This document shows positions 45,742-53,365 of a stretch of DNA of 64,000 nt, one piece after another (positions within the stretch are counted from its first letter, which is position 1; every line of letters starts with the position of its first letter). A model generated the notes under the pieces. That model was not told the DNA's origin, ran no database searches, and saw nothing but the letters and a program-made list of their open reading frames with translations. The DNA is from CAVPMN01 sp963706425 (lineage in GTDB: Bacteria > Actinomycetota > Acidimicrobiia > Acidimicrobiales > Acidimicrobilacustridaceae), in NCBI GenBank assembly GCA_963706425.1, contig CAVPMN010000020.1:1426001-1490000 (forward strand), in the 5' to 3' direction. The translations under genes and the position numbers were made by a program.

Positions 45742-47378
45742 GCTCGGCTGGTGCCCATCGCCGGCAGGAGCCGCTTCTGGTCACGCTGCTTCTCGAGCAC
45801 CGTGCGCATCTGGGAGAGCGCTTCGGAGGCCGACTCGCTCACGTTGTGCCGCTCCTCCGGATCGGCAGTGAGGTTGTGCAGCTCCCACGCAGGCTCGGCC
45901 GGCGGAGCCTGACCCTGATCGACGCGCTGGCCATGGTCGGCGTTCCAGTCGTCGAGCCGCTCGTAGTAGTGGTTGAGCTTCCACAGCTCGCTGGCGCCGC
46001 TCTGGCCGGTGGGGAGCGATGCAACGACCGACTCGATGCACGACGGTGGGTCGAGCGACTCGAACGGCTCACCGGTCAACACGTTGGTCTGCCGCTGGCC
46101 ACGGGTGACCTGGTCCTCGGTCATGAAGTAGACGGGCGTTGCGACCGACTCCTCGGTCGCCTTGCCCGTCACGAGGGCGCTGAGGTCACGGCCCGGCAGC
46201 GGCCGGGTCTGGGTGTGGCTGCCGGCGACCCCAGCCGCGGCCCGTTCGACATCGACACCTGCCAGCCCCAGCAGCGTGGGAATGAGGTCGACATGGCTGG
46301 TGGGCACCGTGATGCCACCCGGGGCCGGAGAGACACCGGGCCCCTTGATGACCATCGGGACACGGGTGGCCTCGTCGAAGGCGTTGGCCCACTTCTGTTG
46401 TAGCCCACCGTGCGCGCCGAGCAGGTCGCCATGATCAGAGGTGAACACGATGATCGTGTCATCGGCCATCCCCGAGGCATCCAGCGCGTCGAGGATGCGA
46501 CCGACCGCCTGGTCGACCAGCTTGTGCAGGTAGTAGTAGAGCCGCCGGTAGGCGTTGTCGGTCGGCTGCGGTGCGACCATCTGCGGCCAGATCGTCGTGA
46601 ACTGCTCTTGACACGCTGGGCGCCCGGCGAACGAGTCGGCCTGGGAGGGTGCCTCGGCGATGTCGGGCACCGTGTCGTCGTTCACCTCGAAGCCGAGCAG
46701 GAGCTCGTAGAAGCCACCCGCGAAGGCGATGTCGTGGGGATTGACGAACGACGCAACCGCCAGCCACGGCCCGTCGGTCGCCGCTCGGGTGAGACCGTCG
46801 AAGAGCTCGACGACCTGTTCGGCGAAGATGCCGTCGCGGACGGTGCCGCAGTCGGACTTGGCCGCGCCGTGGGGCTCCCGGCCGATCCACCCGGAGAACC
46901 CGAAGGGGTCGAGACGATCGGCGTTGCGGTAAGCCTCGACCGCCTCGGCGATCACACGACCGTCGTCGTCGGAGGCCGCCAGCCCCTCGTGCGAGCCGGG
47001 GGTCGGGAGATCGGCATGGCTGATGTGCCACTTGCCGCGATAGTGGGTCTGGTAGCCACCGGCACGGAACCAGTCGCCGAGCGTGGGCACTGCGTCGGGG
47101 TCGAGCCAGCTCATCGCAGGGTCGTCGCTGGCCTTCGCCACGCCGTCGGTCTGAGAGACGCCGTGCAGCGACGGGTACTGACCGGTGAACAGGGTGGCTC
47201 GGCTCGGCACACACGCGGTGGAGCCGACGTAGTGACGGTGGAGCTCGAGCCCACCCGACCGGATGCGCTCCTGTGCGGTCAGCTGCGTGCGTCGGAATTC
47301 TCTCACTGCGGCGGTCTCGTAGGGCGGCGGGTAGCGTTCCTCGTCGGTCATGATCAAGAGCACGTTCGGCGCAGCCAT
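45738..47378 (-). CDS. Formylglycine-dependent sulfatase
   Basis: 546 residues from ATG 47378. Metal residues are in PNVLLIMTDEERYPPPY, and the modification motif is STACVPSRATLFTGQYPSLH (CxPSR, in which the cysteine becomes formylglycine) followed by G. There is TDDTIIVFTSDHGDLLGAHGG with the second metal site (DHG). These Cys-type sulfatases hydrolyse aryl, alkyl or choline sulfates. They need a formylglycine-generating enzyme, which is not in the window. No signal peptide is obvious, suggesting a cytosolic enzyme. It is coupled to SulP downstream. Confidence 0.9.
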   Translation of the reverse strand: MAAPNVLLIMTDEERYPPPYETAAVREFRRTQLTAQERIRSGGLELHRHYVGSTACVPSRATLFTGQYPSLHGVSQTDGVAKASDDPAMSWLDPDAVPTLGDWFRAGGYQTHYRGKWHISHADLPTPGSHEGLAASDDDGRVIAEAVEAYRNADRLDPFGFSGWIGREPHGAAKSDCGTVRDGIFAEQVVELFDGLTRAATDGPWLAVASFVNPHDIAFAGGFYELLLGFEVNDDTVPDIAEAPSQADSFAGRPACQEQFTTIWPQMVAPQPTDNAYRRLYYYLHKLVDQAVGRILDALDASGMADDTIIVFTSDHGDLLGAHGGLQQKWANAFDEATRVPMVIKGPGVSPAPGGITVPTSHVDLIPTLLGLAGVDVERAAAGVAGSHTQTRPLPGRDLSALVTGKATEESVATPVYFMTEDQVTRGQRQTNVLTGEPFESLDPPSCIESVVASLPTGQSGASELWKLNHYYERLDDWNADHGQRVDQGQAPPAEPAWELHNLTADPEERHNVSESASEALSQMRTVLEKQRDQKRLLPAMGTSRA

Positions 47379-47406
47379 GCCGGAACTATAGGCCCCACCC
47401 ATTCAT

Positions 47407-47417
47407 CTGTAGACAGT
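47407..47417 (-). promoter_or_regulatory. ACTGTCTACAG element before the sulfatase gene
   Basis: Eleven bases on the minus strand identical to 42107-42117, 29 bases upstream of the sulfatase ATG at 47378. TATAGT (47386-47391, minus) between the site and the gene resembles a -10 box. This suggests the sulfatase and the tandem TetR gene share a regulator. Confidence 0.5.
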
Positions 47418-47490
47418 CGTTCACCCAGAAAGCGCGCACACTGATGGACCCGTCGCCAGAGCCCCGGAAGCACGTTTGCGGTATGGCACC

Positions 47491-48588
47491 GTGAACGATT
47501 CGTTCCCGGCCAGGGTCGAGGAGCTGACGCCGGAGGTCGTCGGTGGCGTGCTCGCGTCGCGTCATCCCGGTGTCGTCGTCGACGCCGTCGAGATCGTGTC
47601 GACCAAACGGTGTGGCGACGGGGTGGCCTCGACCGCCGATCGGGTGACCATCGCACTGAGCTACGCACCCGGAGCCGGTGCTGGGCTACCCGAGCAGATG
47701 GTGGTGAAGACGATGCTGGCCACGCCGCATGCTCCGGCCGCCATGTACGAGAACGAGGTCCGCTTCTACGGCGAGGTCCGCCCCGAGCTGACCATCGAGG
47801 CACCGGCCGTCTACGGCACGAGCTTCGACCGAGCCACCGGACGCTTCGGCCTGCTCCTCGAAGACCTCACGGTGCGAGCCGCGAGCTTCCCGTCGGCGCT
47901 CACCCCGGTCTCGTTGGCCCAGATCCGTTCGCTGATCGGCCACCTCGCCACCCTGCACGCGACCTACTGGCAGAGCCCACGATTCGCCAACGACCTGGCC
48001 TGGGTGGGAACGCCGACCACCGGCGGGATGGCCGACGTGTTCACCAGCATCGGCCTCGAGCTCATCGAGGACCAGGTGGCCCGCCACCCGTTCAAGGCAG
48101 AGTTGATCGCCCCCCTCGGCCGCTCCGTGGCCGACATGTGGGGCCCGCTCTGGGCGGTGCAGGCCAGCCACACCGACGACCCGACCACGTTGCTGCACGG
48201 CGACCCCCACATCGGCAACACCTATCTGCTGCCGGGCGACACCGGTGGGCTGCTCGACTGGCAGCTCATGGTGCGGGGCAGCTGGGCTCACGACGTCACC
48301 TACCTCCTCGTGACCGGTCTCGACACCGACACCCGCCGCGCCCATCAACACGACCTCCTGGCCGAGTATCTCGATCTCCTCGGCGCGCTCGGCGTGCCCG
48401 ACCCGCCGTCGTTCGACGACGCGTTCGCACGGATGCGCCGGGCTGCGCTGTGGGGGCTGGTCATCGGCTGGCTCATCTGCCCACCCGAGAACTACGGGCC
48501 CGACATCACCATCGCCAACATCGCCCGGACCGTGGCCGCCGTCGAAGACCTCGAGACCTTCGCGGCCATCGACGAGGCATTCACCTAG
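47491..48588 (+). CDS. Aminoglycoside-phosphotransferase-fold kinase
   Basis: 365 residues. Catalytic HGDPHIGNTYLLPG (loop with catalytic aspartate) and metal-binding GLLDWQLMVRGSWAHDVTYL are typical of the APH/EcKinase-like family. GLPEQMVVKTMLATP supplies the ATP-binding lysine, and the hinge reads LLLEDLTVRAA. GTG 47491 is preferred over TTG 47476. Such proteins phosphorylate small hydroxylated molecules; here the substrate is unknown. It is divergent from the sulfatase and may handle the alcohol released by sulfate-ester cleavage, which is inference. Confidence 0.82.
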   Translation: MNDSFPARVEELTPEVVGGVLASRHPGVVVDAVEIVSTKRCGDGVASTADRVTIALSYAPGAGAGLPEQMVVKTMLATPHAPAAMYENEVRFYGEVRPELTIEAPAVYGTSFDRATGRFGLLLEDLTVRAASFPSALTPVSLAQIRSLIGHLATLHATYWQSPRFANDLAWVGTPTTGGMADVFTSIGLELIEDQVARHPFKAELIAPLGRSVADMWGPLWAVQASHTDDPTTLLHGDPHIGNTYLLPGDTGGLLDWQLMVRGSWAHDVTYLLVTGLDTDTRRAHQHDLLAEYLDLLGALGVPDPPSFDDAFARMRRAALWGLVIGWLICPPENYGPDITIANIARTVAAVEDLETFAAIDEAFT

Positions 48589-48627
48589 TCACTCCATTCA
48601 CTCCGTCCGAACACACCAGGAGACTCG

Positions 48628-49158
48628 ATGGCCGACACCACCACTAGCGCCACGGACGACGGCGGGATCCCCACGCCAGAGCGCCAGGCCGACCTGCTCG
48701 CCATCCGTGACCTGGTCGTCGCCTACGGCTATGCCATCGACGACCGCGACTGGGCTCGGTGGGAAGCGTTGTTCATCGCCGACGCGCGCATCGACTACAC
48801 GCACACGGGCGGTATCGCGGGCACGCCCGCCGAGGTCGGTGCCTGGCTGCCCGACGCCATGGCTGTGTTCTCGTGGTGCCTGCACTCCGTGCTCAGTCAC
48901 GAGATCCGCTTCACCGGACCCGACACGGCTACGGGTCGCGTCCACCTGTTCAATCGCAACGGCCTCGAGTGGAACGGCAAGCACGAGCTGTGCGATGTCG
49001 GCGGCCGCTACCTCGACGAGTACTGCCGCATCGGCGACACGTGGCGCTTCACCCGACGCACCGAGCAGGCCCTCTACGTGACCGGCGGCGAGTTCGCCGC
49101 GGTCGTGCGCGATCTGGCCGCATCCACCGCAGGCGACCGGCCGCCCCCCATCGGCTGA
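48628..49158 (+). CDS. SnoaL/NTF2-like protein
   Basis: 176 residues. The cone-shaped NTF2-like fold is indicated by ERQADLLAIRDLVVAYGYAI and DDRDWARWEALFIADARIDY, then LHSVLSHEIRFTGPDTATGR and YLDEYCRIGDTWRFTRRTEQ. These are the cadence of the SnoaL_4 group, which holds ring-opening isomerases, dehydratases and non-catalytic binding proteins. ATG 48628 has AGGAG seven bases upstream. It follows the kinase by 39 bases on the same strand. Confidence 0.78.
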   Translation: MADTTTSATDDGGIPTPERQADLLAIRDLVVAYGYAIDDRDWARWEALFIADARIDYTHTGGIAGTPAEVGAWLPDAMAVFSWCLHSVLSHEIRFTGPDTATGRVHLFNRNGLEWNGKHELCDVGGRYLDEYCRIGDTWRFTRRTEQALYVTGGEFAAVVRDLAASTAGDRPPPIG

Positions 49159-49222
49159 ACCGGCGCCGCTGACGGGCAGCGCGGGCGAGGCGCTACGGTC
49201 CCGGGATGACGAGGGGGGAATC

Positions 49223-50800
49223 GTGGATCGTGGTCGATGGACGTGGCGGTGGATGGCAGTGGCGGTCGTGGTGGCGACGGCGGTGACCGCCTGTTCGTCG
49301 TCGGACGACACGGGGAGCTCCGGCGAGGCCACGACCACGTCGACGGTGGCGTTCGACGGGCTGGCACCGACCGAGATCACCGCCCCTCCGGCTGACGGCA
49401 AGGGGATCAACCTGCCCCAACCGGCCGCTTCGTTGCCTGAGGGCTACGTCCAGGAGGAGTACTTCCTCGGGGGCACCGCCACCAGCTTCGACGAGATCGA
49501 CGCGCCCGACGACGGGCTCTGGTCGGTCACGCCCGGCGAGGAGGCCGACTATCGCACGCGGGTGATCGTCCGCCGCCCGGCCGACGCCGCGAACTTCAGC
49601 GGAACCGTGCTGGTCGAGTGGTTCAACGTCAGCGCGCTCGAGGCCGCGCCCGATTGGGGCTACCTGTCGGGCGCCATCGGCCGGGAGGGCCACGCGTATG
49701 TCGGCGTCAGCACCCAGGCGCAAGGGGTCGAGGGCGGCGACACCCTGCTCGAGGTGGAGGTCGACCAGGGACAAGCGGAAGAGTCCGGGGCCAACATCGA
49801 TGCGAGCGGACTGAAGAACATCGACCCCGCCCGCTATGGCACCCTCACCCACCCCGGCGACGCGTACTCCTTCGACATCTTCAGCCAGGTCGGCCGAGCC
49901 GTGGTCGAGGCACCCGAGCAGCTGCTGGGCGACCTCGAGCCCACACAGGTGATCGCCATGGGCGAGTCGCAGTCGGCCATGTTCCTCTCGACGCTCATCA
50001 ACGCGGTGCACCCGCTCGACCCGGTCTTCGACGGCTTCCTCGTCCACAGCCGGGGCTCGTTGATCCCCTCGGTCGACGGCACCCTCGTGCGGAGCCGCCA
50101 AGGCGAGACCGACCCCGAGGTGTTGGAGCGGGGCGTGCTCATCCGCACCGACCTCGACGTGCCGGTCATGCTCGTCGAGGCCGAGACCGACCTCACGCTG
50201 CTCGGCTATGTCCACGCCCGCCAGCCCGACACCGACCTGATCCGCACGTGGGAGGTCGCGGGCACGGCCCACGCCGACTCCGAGACGCTGCGGGCCGTCA
50301 TCGGCGGGCCCAGGGATCCGATGGTCGGCGACATCCTCGGCTGCGGCTCGGTGAACTCCGGACCGCACAAGGAGGTGCTCCGCGCCGCGTTGCACCACCT
50401 GGTGGGCTGGGCCGCAGGCGGCGACGCGCCACCGACGGGTGAGCGCCTCGAGCTGATCACCGATGGCGACGTGACGGTGCAGCGCGACGAGCTGGGCAAC
50501 GCGCTCGGCGGCGTGCGCAACCCGCTGGTCGACGTGCCGGTCGCCGTGCTCACCGGCGAGCCCGCCGACGGCGGCGGCCTCGACGAGATCGCCGAGGGCA
50601 GCTCGGGCATCTGCGTGTTGTTCGGTCAGACCATCCCGTTCGATCAGGCCACCGTCGTCGCCCTCTACGGCGACGCCGACACCTACTTCGAGCAGTTCCA
50701 AGCGTCGGCCGACAAGGCCGTCGCCGCCGGCTTCATGCTGCAACCCGACGCCGACGCCCTCATCGTCGACGTCGAGCCGAACCGAGCCCTGTTTCCCTGA
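49223..50800 (+). CDS. Lipoprotein alpha/beta-hydrolase (Abhydrolase_10 type)
   Basis: 525 residues. GTG 49223 follows GAGGGGGG. The signal peptide WMAVAVVVATAVTACSSSDD has a lipobox ending in cysteine 24. The mature protein has GLWSVTPGEEADYRTRVIVR, VEWFNVSALEAAPDWGYLSG, and the nucleophile in QVIAMGESQSAMFLSTLINA (GESQS). GTAHADSETL and the late histidine region HHLVGWAAGG complete a likely triad. The family's substrates are unknown. It would sit on the outer face of the membrane and may release sulfate or acyl esters for the island's enzymes, which is inference. Confidence 0.8.
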   Translation: MDRGRWTWRWMAVAVVVATAVTACSSSDDTGSSGEATTTSTVAFDGLAPTEITAPPADGKGINLPQPAASLPEGYVQEEYFLGGTATSFDEIDAPDDGLWSVTPGEEADYRTRVIVRRPADAANFSGTVLVEWFNVSALEAAPDWGYLSGAIGREGHAYVGVSTQAQGVEGGDTLLEVEVDQGQAEESGANIDASGLKNIDPARYGTLTHPGDAYSFDIFSQVGRAVVEAPEQLLGDLEPTQVIAMGESQSAMFLSTLINAVHPLDPVFDGFLVHSRGSLIPSVDGTLVRSRQGETDPEVLERGVLIRTDLDVPVMLVEAETDLTLLGYVHARQPDTDLIRTWEVAGTAHADSETLRAVIGGPRDPMVGDILGCGSVNSGPHKEVLRAALHHLVGWAAGGDAPPTGERLELITDGDVTVQRDELGNALGGVRNPLVDVPVAVLTGEPADGGGLDEIAEGSSGICVLFGQTIPFDQATVVALYGDADTYFEQFQASADKAVAAGFMLQPDADALIVDVEPNRALFP

Positions 50801-50857
50801 CGCTGGTCGAGACCCTCGCGTCGGAATCATCCGCCGCCAGACGGGGTTCTCGAACAC

Positions 50858-51361
50858 ATGACGGTCGAGCGCGTGCCTCCGACGGTGGAGGTCTACTGGC
50901 GACCGGGCTGTGGGTTCTGCTCGTCGATGCGAGCCAGGCTGGGCGAAGCGGGGGTCGACGTCGCCTGGCACAACATCTGGGAAGACGCCGACGCCGCCAG
51001 CTTCGTTCGGTCGGTGGCCGATGGGAACGAGACCGTGCCTACAGTGCGCATCGGCGATCAAGTGATGGTCGCTCCGCGGCCTCGGGCGGTGATCGACCGA
51101 TTGGTCGACACCGATCCGGATCTGGTGCCCGATCCGAGACGGTGTCCGCCGGGACGACTTGCGCAGTGGATCACGGTCTCCGTGCTCGTCGTCGGCAGCT
51201 TCGCAACCGGAAGCACCGGGAACGACCCGGTCGCCCTCCTTCTCGGGGGATCAGCCGCAGCCGCCTACCTCGCGTTCCGCCGCATGCGCTCACGCGCCCA
51301 CCCGCCGGGGGCGGCCGCCCGAGACTCGAATCATGACCGCCCGGCTTCCGGTTCCCGTTAG
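50858..51361 (+). CDS. Mycoredoxin/glutaredoxin-like protein fused to a C-terminal membrane domain
   Basis: 167 residues. Residues 1-90 are a thioredoxin-fold oxidoreductase: VEVYWRPGCGFCSSMRARLG (CxxC as CGFC), then WHNIWEDADAASFVRSVADG, and NETVPTVRIGDQVMVAP with the cis-proline TVPT. This matches mycoredoxin-1, which has CGYC and works with mycothiol. Residues about 105-150 are two predicted membrane helices (LAQWITVSVLVVGSFATGST; VALLLGGSAAAAYLAF), absent from ordinary Mrx1 (about 84 residues). The active site would be tethered to the membrane. It is convergent with the VapC remnant. Confidence 0.82.
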   Translation: MTVERVPPTVEVYWRPGCGFCSSMRARLGEAGVDVAWHNIWEDADAASFVRSVADGNETVPTVRIGDQVMVAPRPRAVIDRLVDTDPDLVPDPRRCPPGRLAQWITVSVLVVGSFATGSTGNDPVALLLGGSAAAAYLAFRRMRSRAHPPGAAARDSNHDRPASGSR

Positions 51362-51604
51362 CCGAGAGGGAGGAGAAGCACCGCGTCACCGTGCAGTGCG
51401 GCCAGGCCTTTGTCGAGGGTGGCGACGTGGCCGCGGTTGTGGCGCGCCAGGGCCACCAGATAGGCGTCGGTGACCTGGCGGTGGCCGATGACCCCGGCGA
51501 GATGCGCAGCCTCGAAGGCGACGGCATCGGCCCAGAACCGATGCCACGGTCGGGTGCGCATCGACTCGAGCACGGCCACGGCGTCGAGCGCCCCAGCCGC
51601 ACGT
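51358..51604 (-). pseudogene. VapC toxin remnant (C-terminal half)
   Basis: The readable segment is AVLESMRTRPWHRFWADAVA, then GVIGHRQVTDAYLVALARHN and HVATLDKGLAALHGDAVLLL. These match the second half of mycobacterial VapC proteins (RPWHRFW.D; GHRQVTDAYL; LATLDRGL). The N-terminal half with the first metal aspartate is missing; upstream of about 51604 the sequence belongs to something else. No VapB is visible nearby. The gene was probably truncated by deletion. Confidence 0.75.
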
Positions 51605-51606
51605 GA

Positions 51607-51903
51607 ACATCTGTCCTCGGCATGCTGCTGGTGAGCGTGGCCGCACTGCGCACCGGCGCACTCCCCCGCCGCCTGAACCAGCTCGGCATGCTCACCGCGG
51701 CCGCTGGCCTGGTCACCGTGGTGCCCGGGCTGTCCGACGTCGGCCTCGTGTTCGGCCTCGGCCTCATCGGTTGGTTCGCCTGGGTCGGCGTCACCCTCCT
51801 GCCGCGAGGGCCGCTGACCGGCCGACGGCCAGAGGCGTTGAAGATTCGGAGGTGGCCCCTACGATTTCCCGGCCGCTTCCTGAGCGATGAGCATCCGTCG
51901 TAG
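51607..51903 (+). pseudogene. Membrane-protein remnant (C-terminal part)
   Basis: Open frame from about 51607 (ATG at 51622): GMLLVSVAALRTGALPRRLN, then LTAAAGLVTVVPGLSDVGLV and FGLGLIGWFAWVGVTLLPRG. This resembles the last two helices of a multi-pass membrane protein such as DUF4386. Its N-terminal helices are missing where it abuts the VapC remnant. The frame runs on into the convergent MarR gene, so the last 27 codons are probably not part of the original. Confidence 0.6.
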
Positions 51904-52380
51904 TCCGTCCTCGACCGCTGCTCGGTTGCGCTCAGATCCGATCGCGTCGCTCACCAGTGCTGCCTCGTGGCGAATGACAACGGGAACGACTTCGTTGATC
52001 AGATCGAGGCCCTCGGGTGAGAGCGCGATGAGCGTGCCGCGGCGGTCGTTGGGATCGGGGTGCCGCTCGATGAGCCCAGCGGCCTCCAGGCGATCGAGCC
52101 GCTTGGTGGTCCCGCCCGATGACAGCATCAGCGAGCGCTGCAGATCCCTGATCTTGATCGATTCGCCTGCGGCCCGTCGGCGCATCGTGGCGAGCATGTC
52201 GAAATCGCCGAGCGTGAGCCCGAACGGCTCGAGCTCGTCTTCGCGGCGGGCCTCCAAGTAGCGGGCCAACCGCAGCACCCTCCCGGCGATGGCCAGGCCC
52301 GCCACGTCGCTGTCCGGAAGCCACGTTCGGACCTCGTCGACGATCTCGTCCATGGCATCCGTCTCTCGGTTCGCGTTCAC
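51859..52380 (-). CDS. MarR-family regulator
   Basis: 173 residues from GTG 52380, or 164 from ATG 52353. Winged helix-turn-helix: YLEARREDELEPFGLTLGDF, then MLATMRRRAAGESIKIRDLQ and RSLMLSSGGTTKRLDRLEAA, with the wing LIERHPDPNDRRGTLIALSP (DxRGxxxxLT pattern). It is divergent from the DUF4386/MDR/VOC operon and an unusually regular nested palindrome (52441-52473) lies in the gap, so it probably represses that operon. The ligand is unknown. Confidence 0.87.
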   Translation of the reverse strand: MNANRETDAMDEIVDEVRTWLPDSDVAGLAIAGRVLRLARYLEARREDELEPFGLTLGDFDMLATMRRRAAGESIKIRDLQRSLMLSSGGTTKRLDRLEAAGLIERHPDPNDRRGTLIALSPEGLDLINEVVPVVIRHEAALVSDAIGSERNRAAVEDGLRRMLIAQEAAGKS

Positions 52381-52404
52381 GAAAGCATCTTACTGGCGAG
52401 AGTC

Positions 52405-52434
52405 TTGACAGCAAGCATCACACCTCGCCATACT
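52405..52434 (+). promoter_or_regulatory. Sigma-70-type promoter of the DUF4386 operon
   Basis: TTGACA (52405-52410) and CATACT (52429-52434) with an 18-base spacer, pointing to the operon starting at 52509. The -35 is a perfect consensus; the -10 matches four of six. The MarR-type palindrome lies just downstream, where bound repressor would block elongation or clearance. Confidence 0.5.
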
Positions 52435-52440
52435 GAGAAG

Positions 52441-52473
52441 TATCACACCTAGAAGTTACTTTCTAGCGTGATA
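52441..52473. promoter_or_regulatory. Nested palindromic operator for the MarR regulator
   Basis: Inner arms CTAGAA (52449-52454) and TTCTAG (52461-52466) with a six-base centre, flanked by outer arms TATCAC (52441-52446) and GTGATA (52468-52473). A second ATCACACCT copy at about 52417 precedes it. This 33-base nearly symmetric site is typical in size for a MarR dimer. Confidence 0.65.
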
Positions 52474-52508
52474 TATGCGGACGGCGACAACGACCAAGGA
52501 GAACCGTC

Positions 52509-53312
52509 ATGACCATCCGGACACGCACCCACCACCTGGACGAGACGGGCAGCGCTCCACGCGACTCGCGATCCACCACCGCACGAACCGCAGGCGTGCT
52601 CTACCTGATCATCATCGCCTGCGGCCTCTTCGCCGAGGTCGGCGTCCGGTCCCAGCTCATCGAGCCAGGTGATCCTGCGGCAACCGCACAGAACATCATC
52701 GAGTCGCCCATCCTGTTCCGCGCCGGTTTGGCGGCCGACATCGTCATGTTCATCGCGGATGTCGCCCTCGCCATCGTGCTCTACCAGTTGTTCAAGCCGC
52801 TCAACCAGACGCTGTCGATGCTCGCCGCAGCCTTCCGTATCACCCAGACCGCGGTCATCGGTCTCAACCTGCTCAACATGTTCCAGGCCGTCCGAATCGT
52901 CGACGATGCCAACTACCTCGACGTCCTCGGCGACGGGCAATCCGACGCCCTCGCATTGCTGTACCTCGATGCGCACAAGTACGGCTACATCCTCGGACTG
53001 GCGTTCTTCGGTGCGAGCACCCTGATCATCAGCTACCTCGCCCTGTCATCGAGGCAGATGCCCCGCCCACTCGGCGTCCTGCTCGGACTAGCCGGCGCCG
53101 GCTACCTGGTCGACACCTTCAGCTTCTTCCTCATCCCCGGCTACGACGGATCGGCATCGCCGATCGTCCTGGCCCCAGCGCTCGTCGCCGAGGTCTGGTT
53201 CGCCCTGTGGCTCCTCACCAAGGGCCACCGGCTCGAGCACCTGACCCGGGTCGAGAGCACCCCGCCCGAGGTGCGCGACGGTGCCAGCCGCCCGCTGGCA
53301 GCAATCGCATGA
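52509..53312 (+). CDS. DUF4386 membrane protein
   Basis: 267 residues. Family landmarks include ARTAGVLYLIIIACGLFAEV, AGLAADIVMFIADVALAIVL (an L-x-x-P-region equivalent), LMLLYLDAHKYGYILGLAFF-like segment read here as ALLYLDAHKYGYILGLAFFG, and GYLVDTFSFFLIPGY. Six or seven membrane helices are expected. Function is unknown; members often lie beside reductases. It overlaps the MDR gene region (ATGA at 53309) and is the first gene of a MarR-controlled operon. Confidence 0.83.
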   Translation: MTIRTRTHHLDETGSAPRDSRSTTARTAGVLYLIIIACGLFAEVGVRSQLIEPGDPAATAQNIIESPILFRAGLAADIVMFIADVALAIVLYQLFKPLNQTLSMLAAAFRITQTAVIGLNLLNMFQAVRIVDDANYLDVLGDGQSDALALLYLDAHKYGYILGLAFFGASTLIISYLALSSRQMPRPLGVLLGLAGAGYLVDTFSFFLIPGYDGSASPIVLAPALVAEVWFALWLLTKGHRLEHLTRVESTPPEVRDGASRPLAAIA

Positions 53313-53365
53313 ACGTCCCGACTGTCAGCCCGCAACACCCGACCGTGCAGCGAACGGAGCACACC

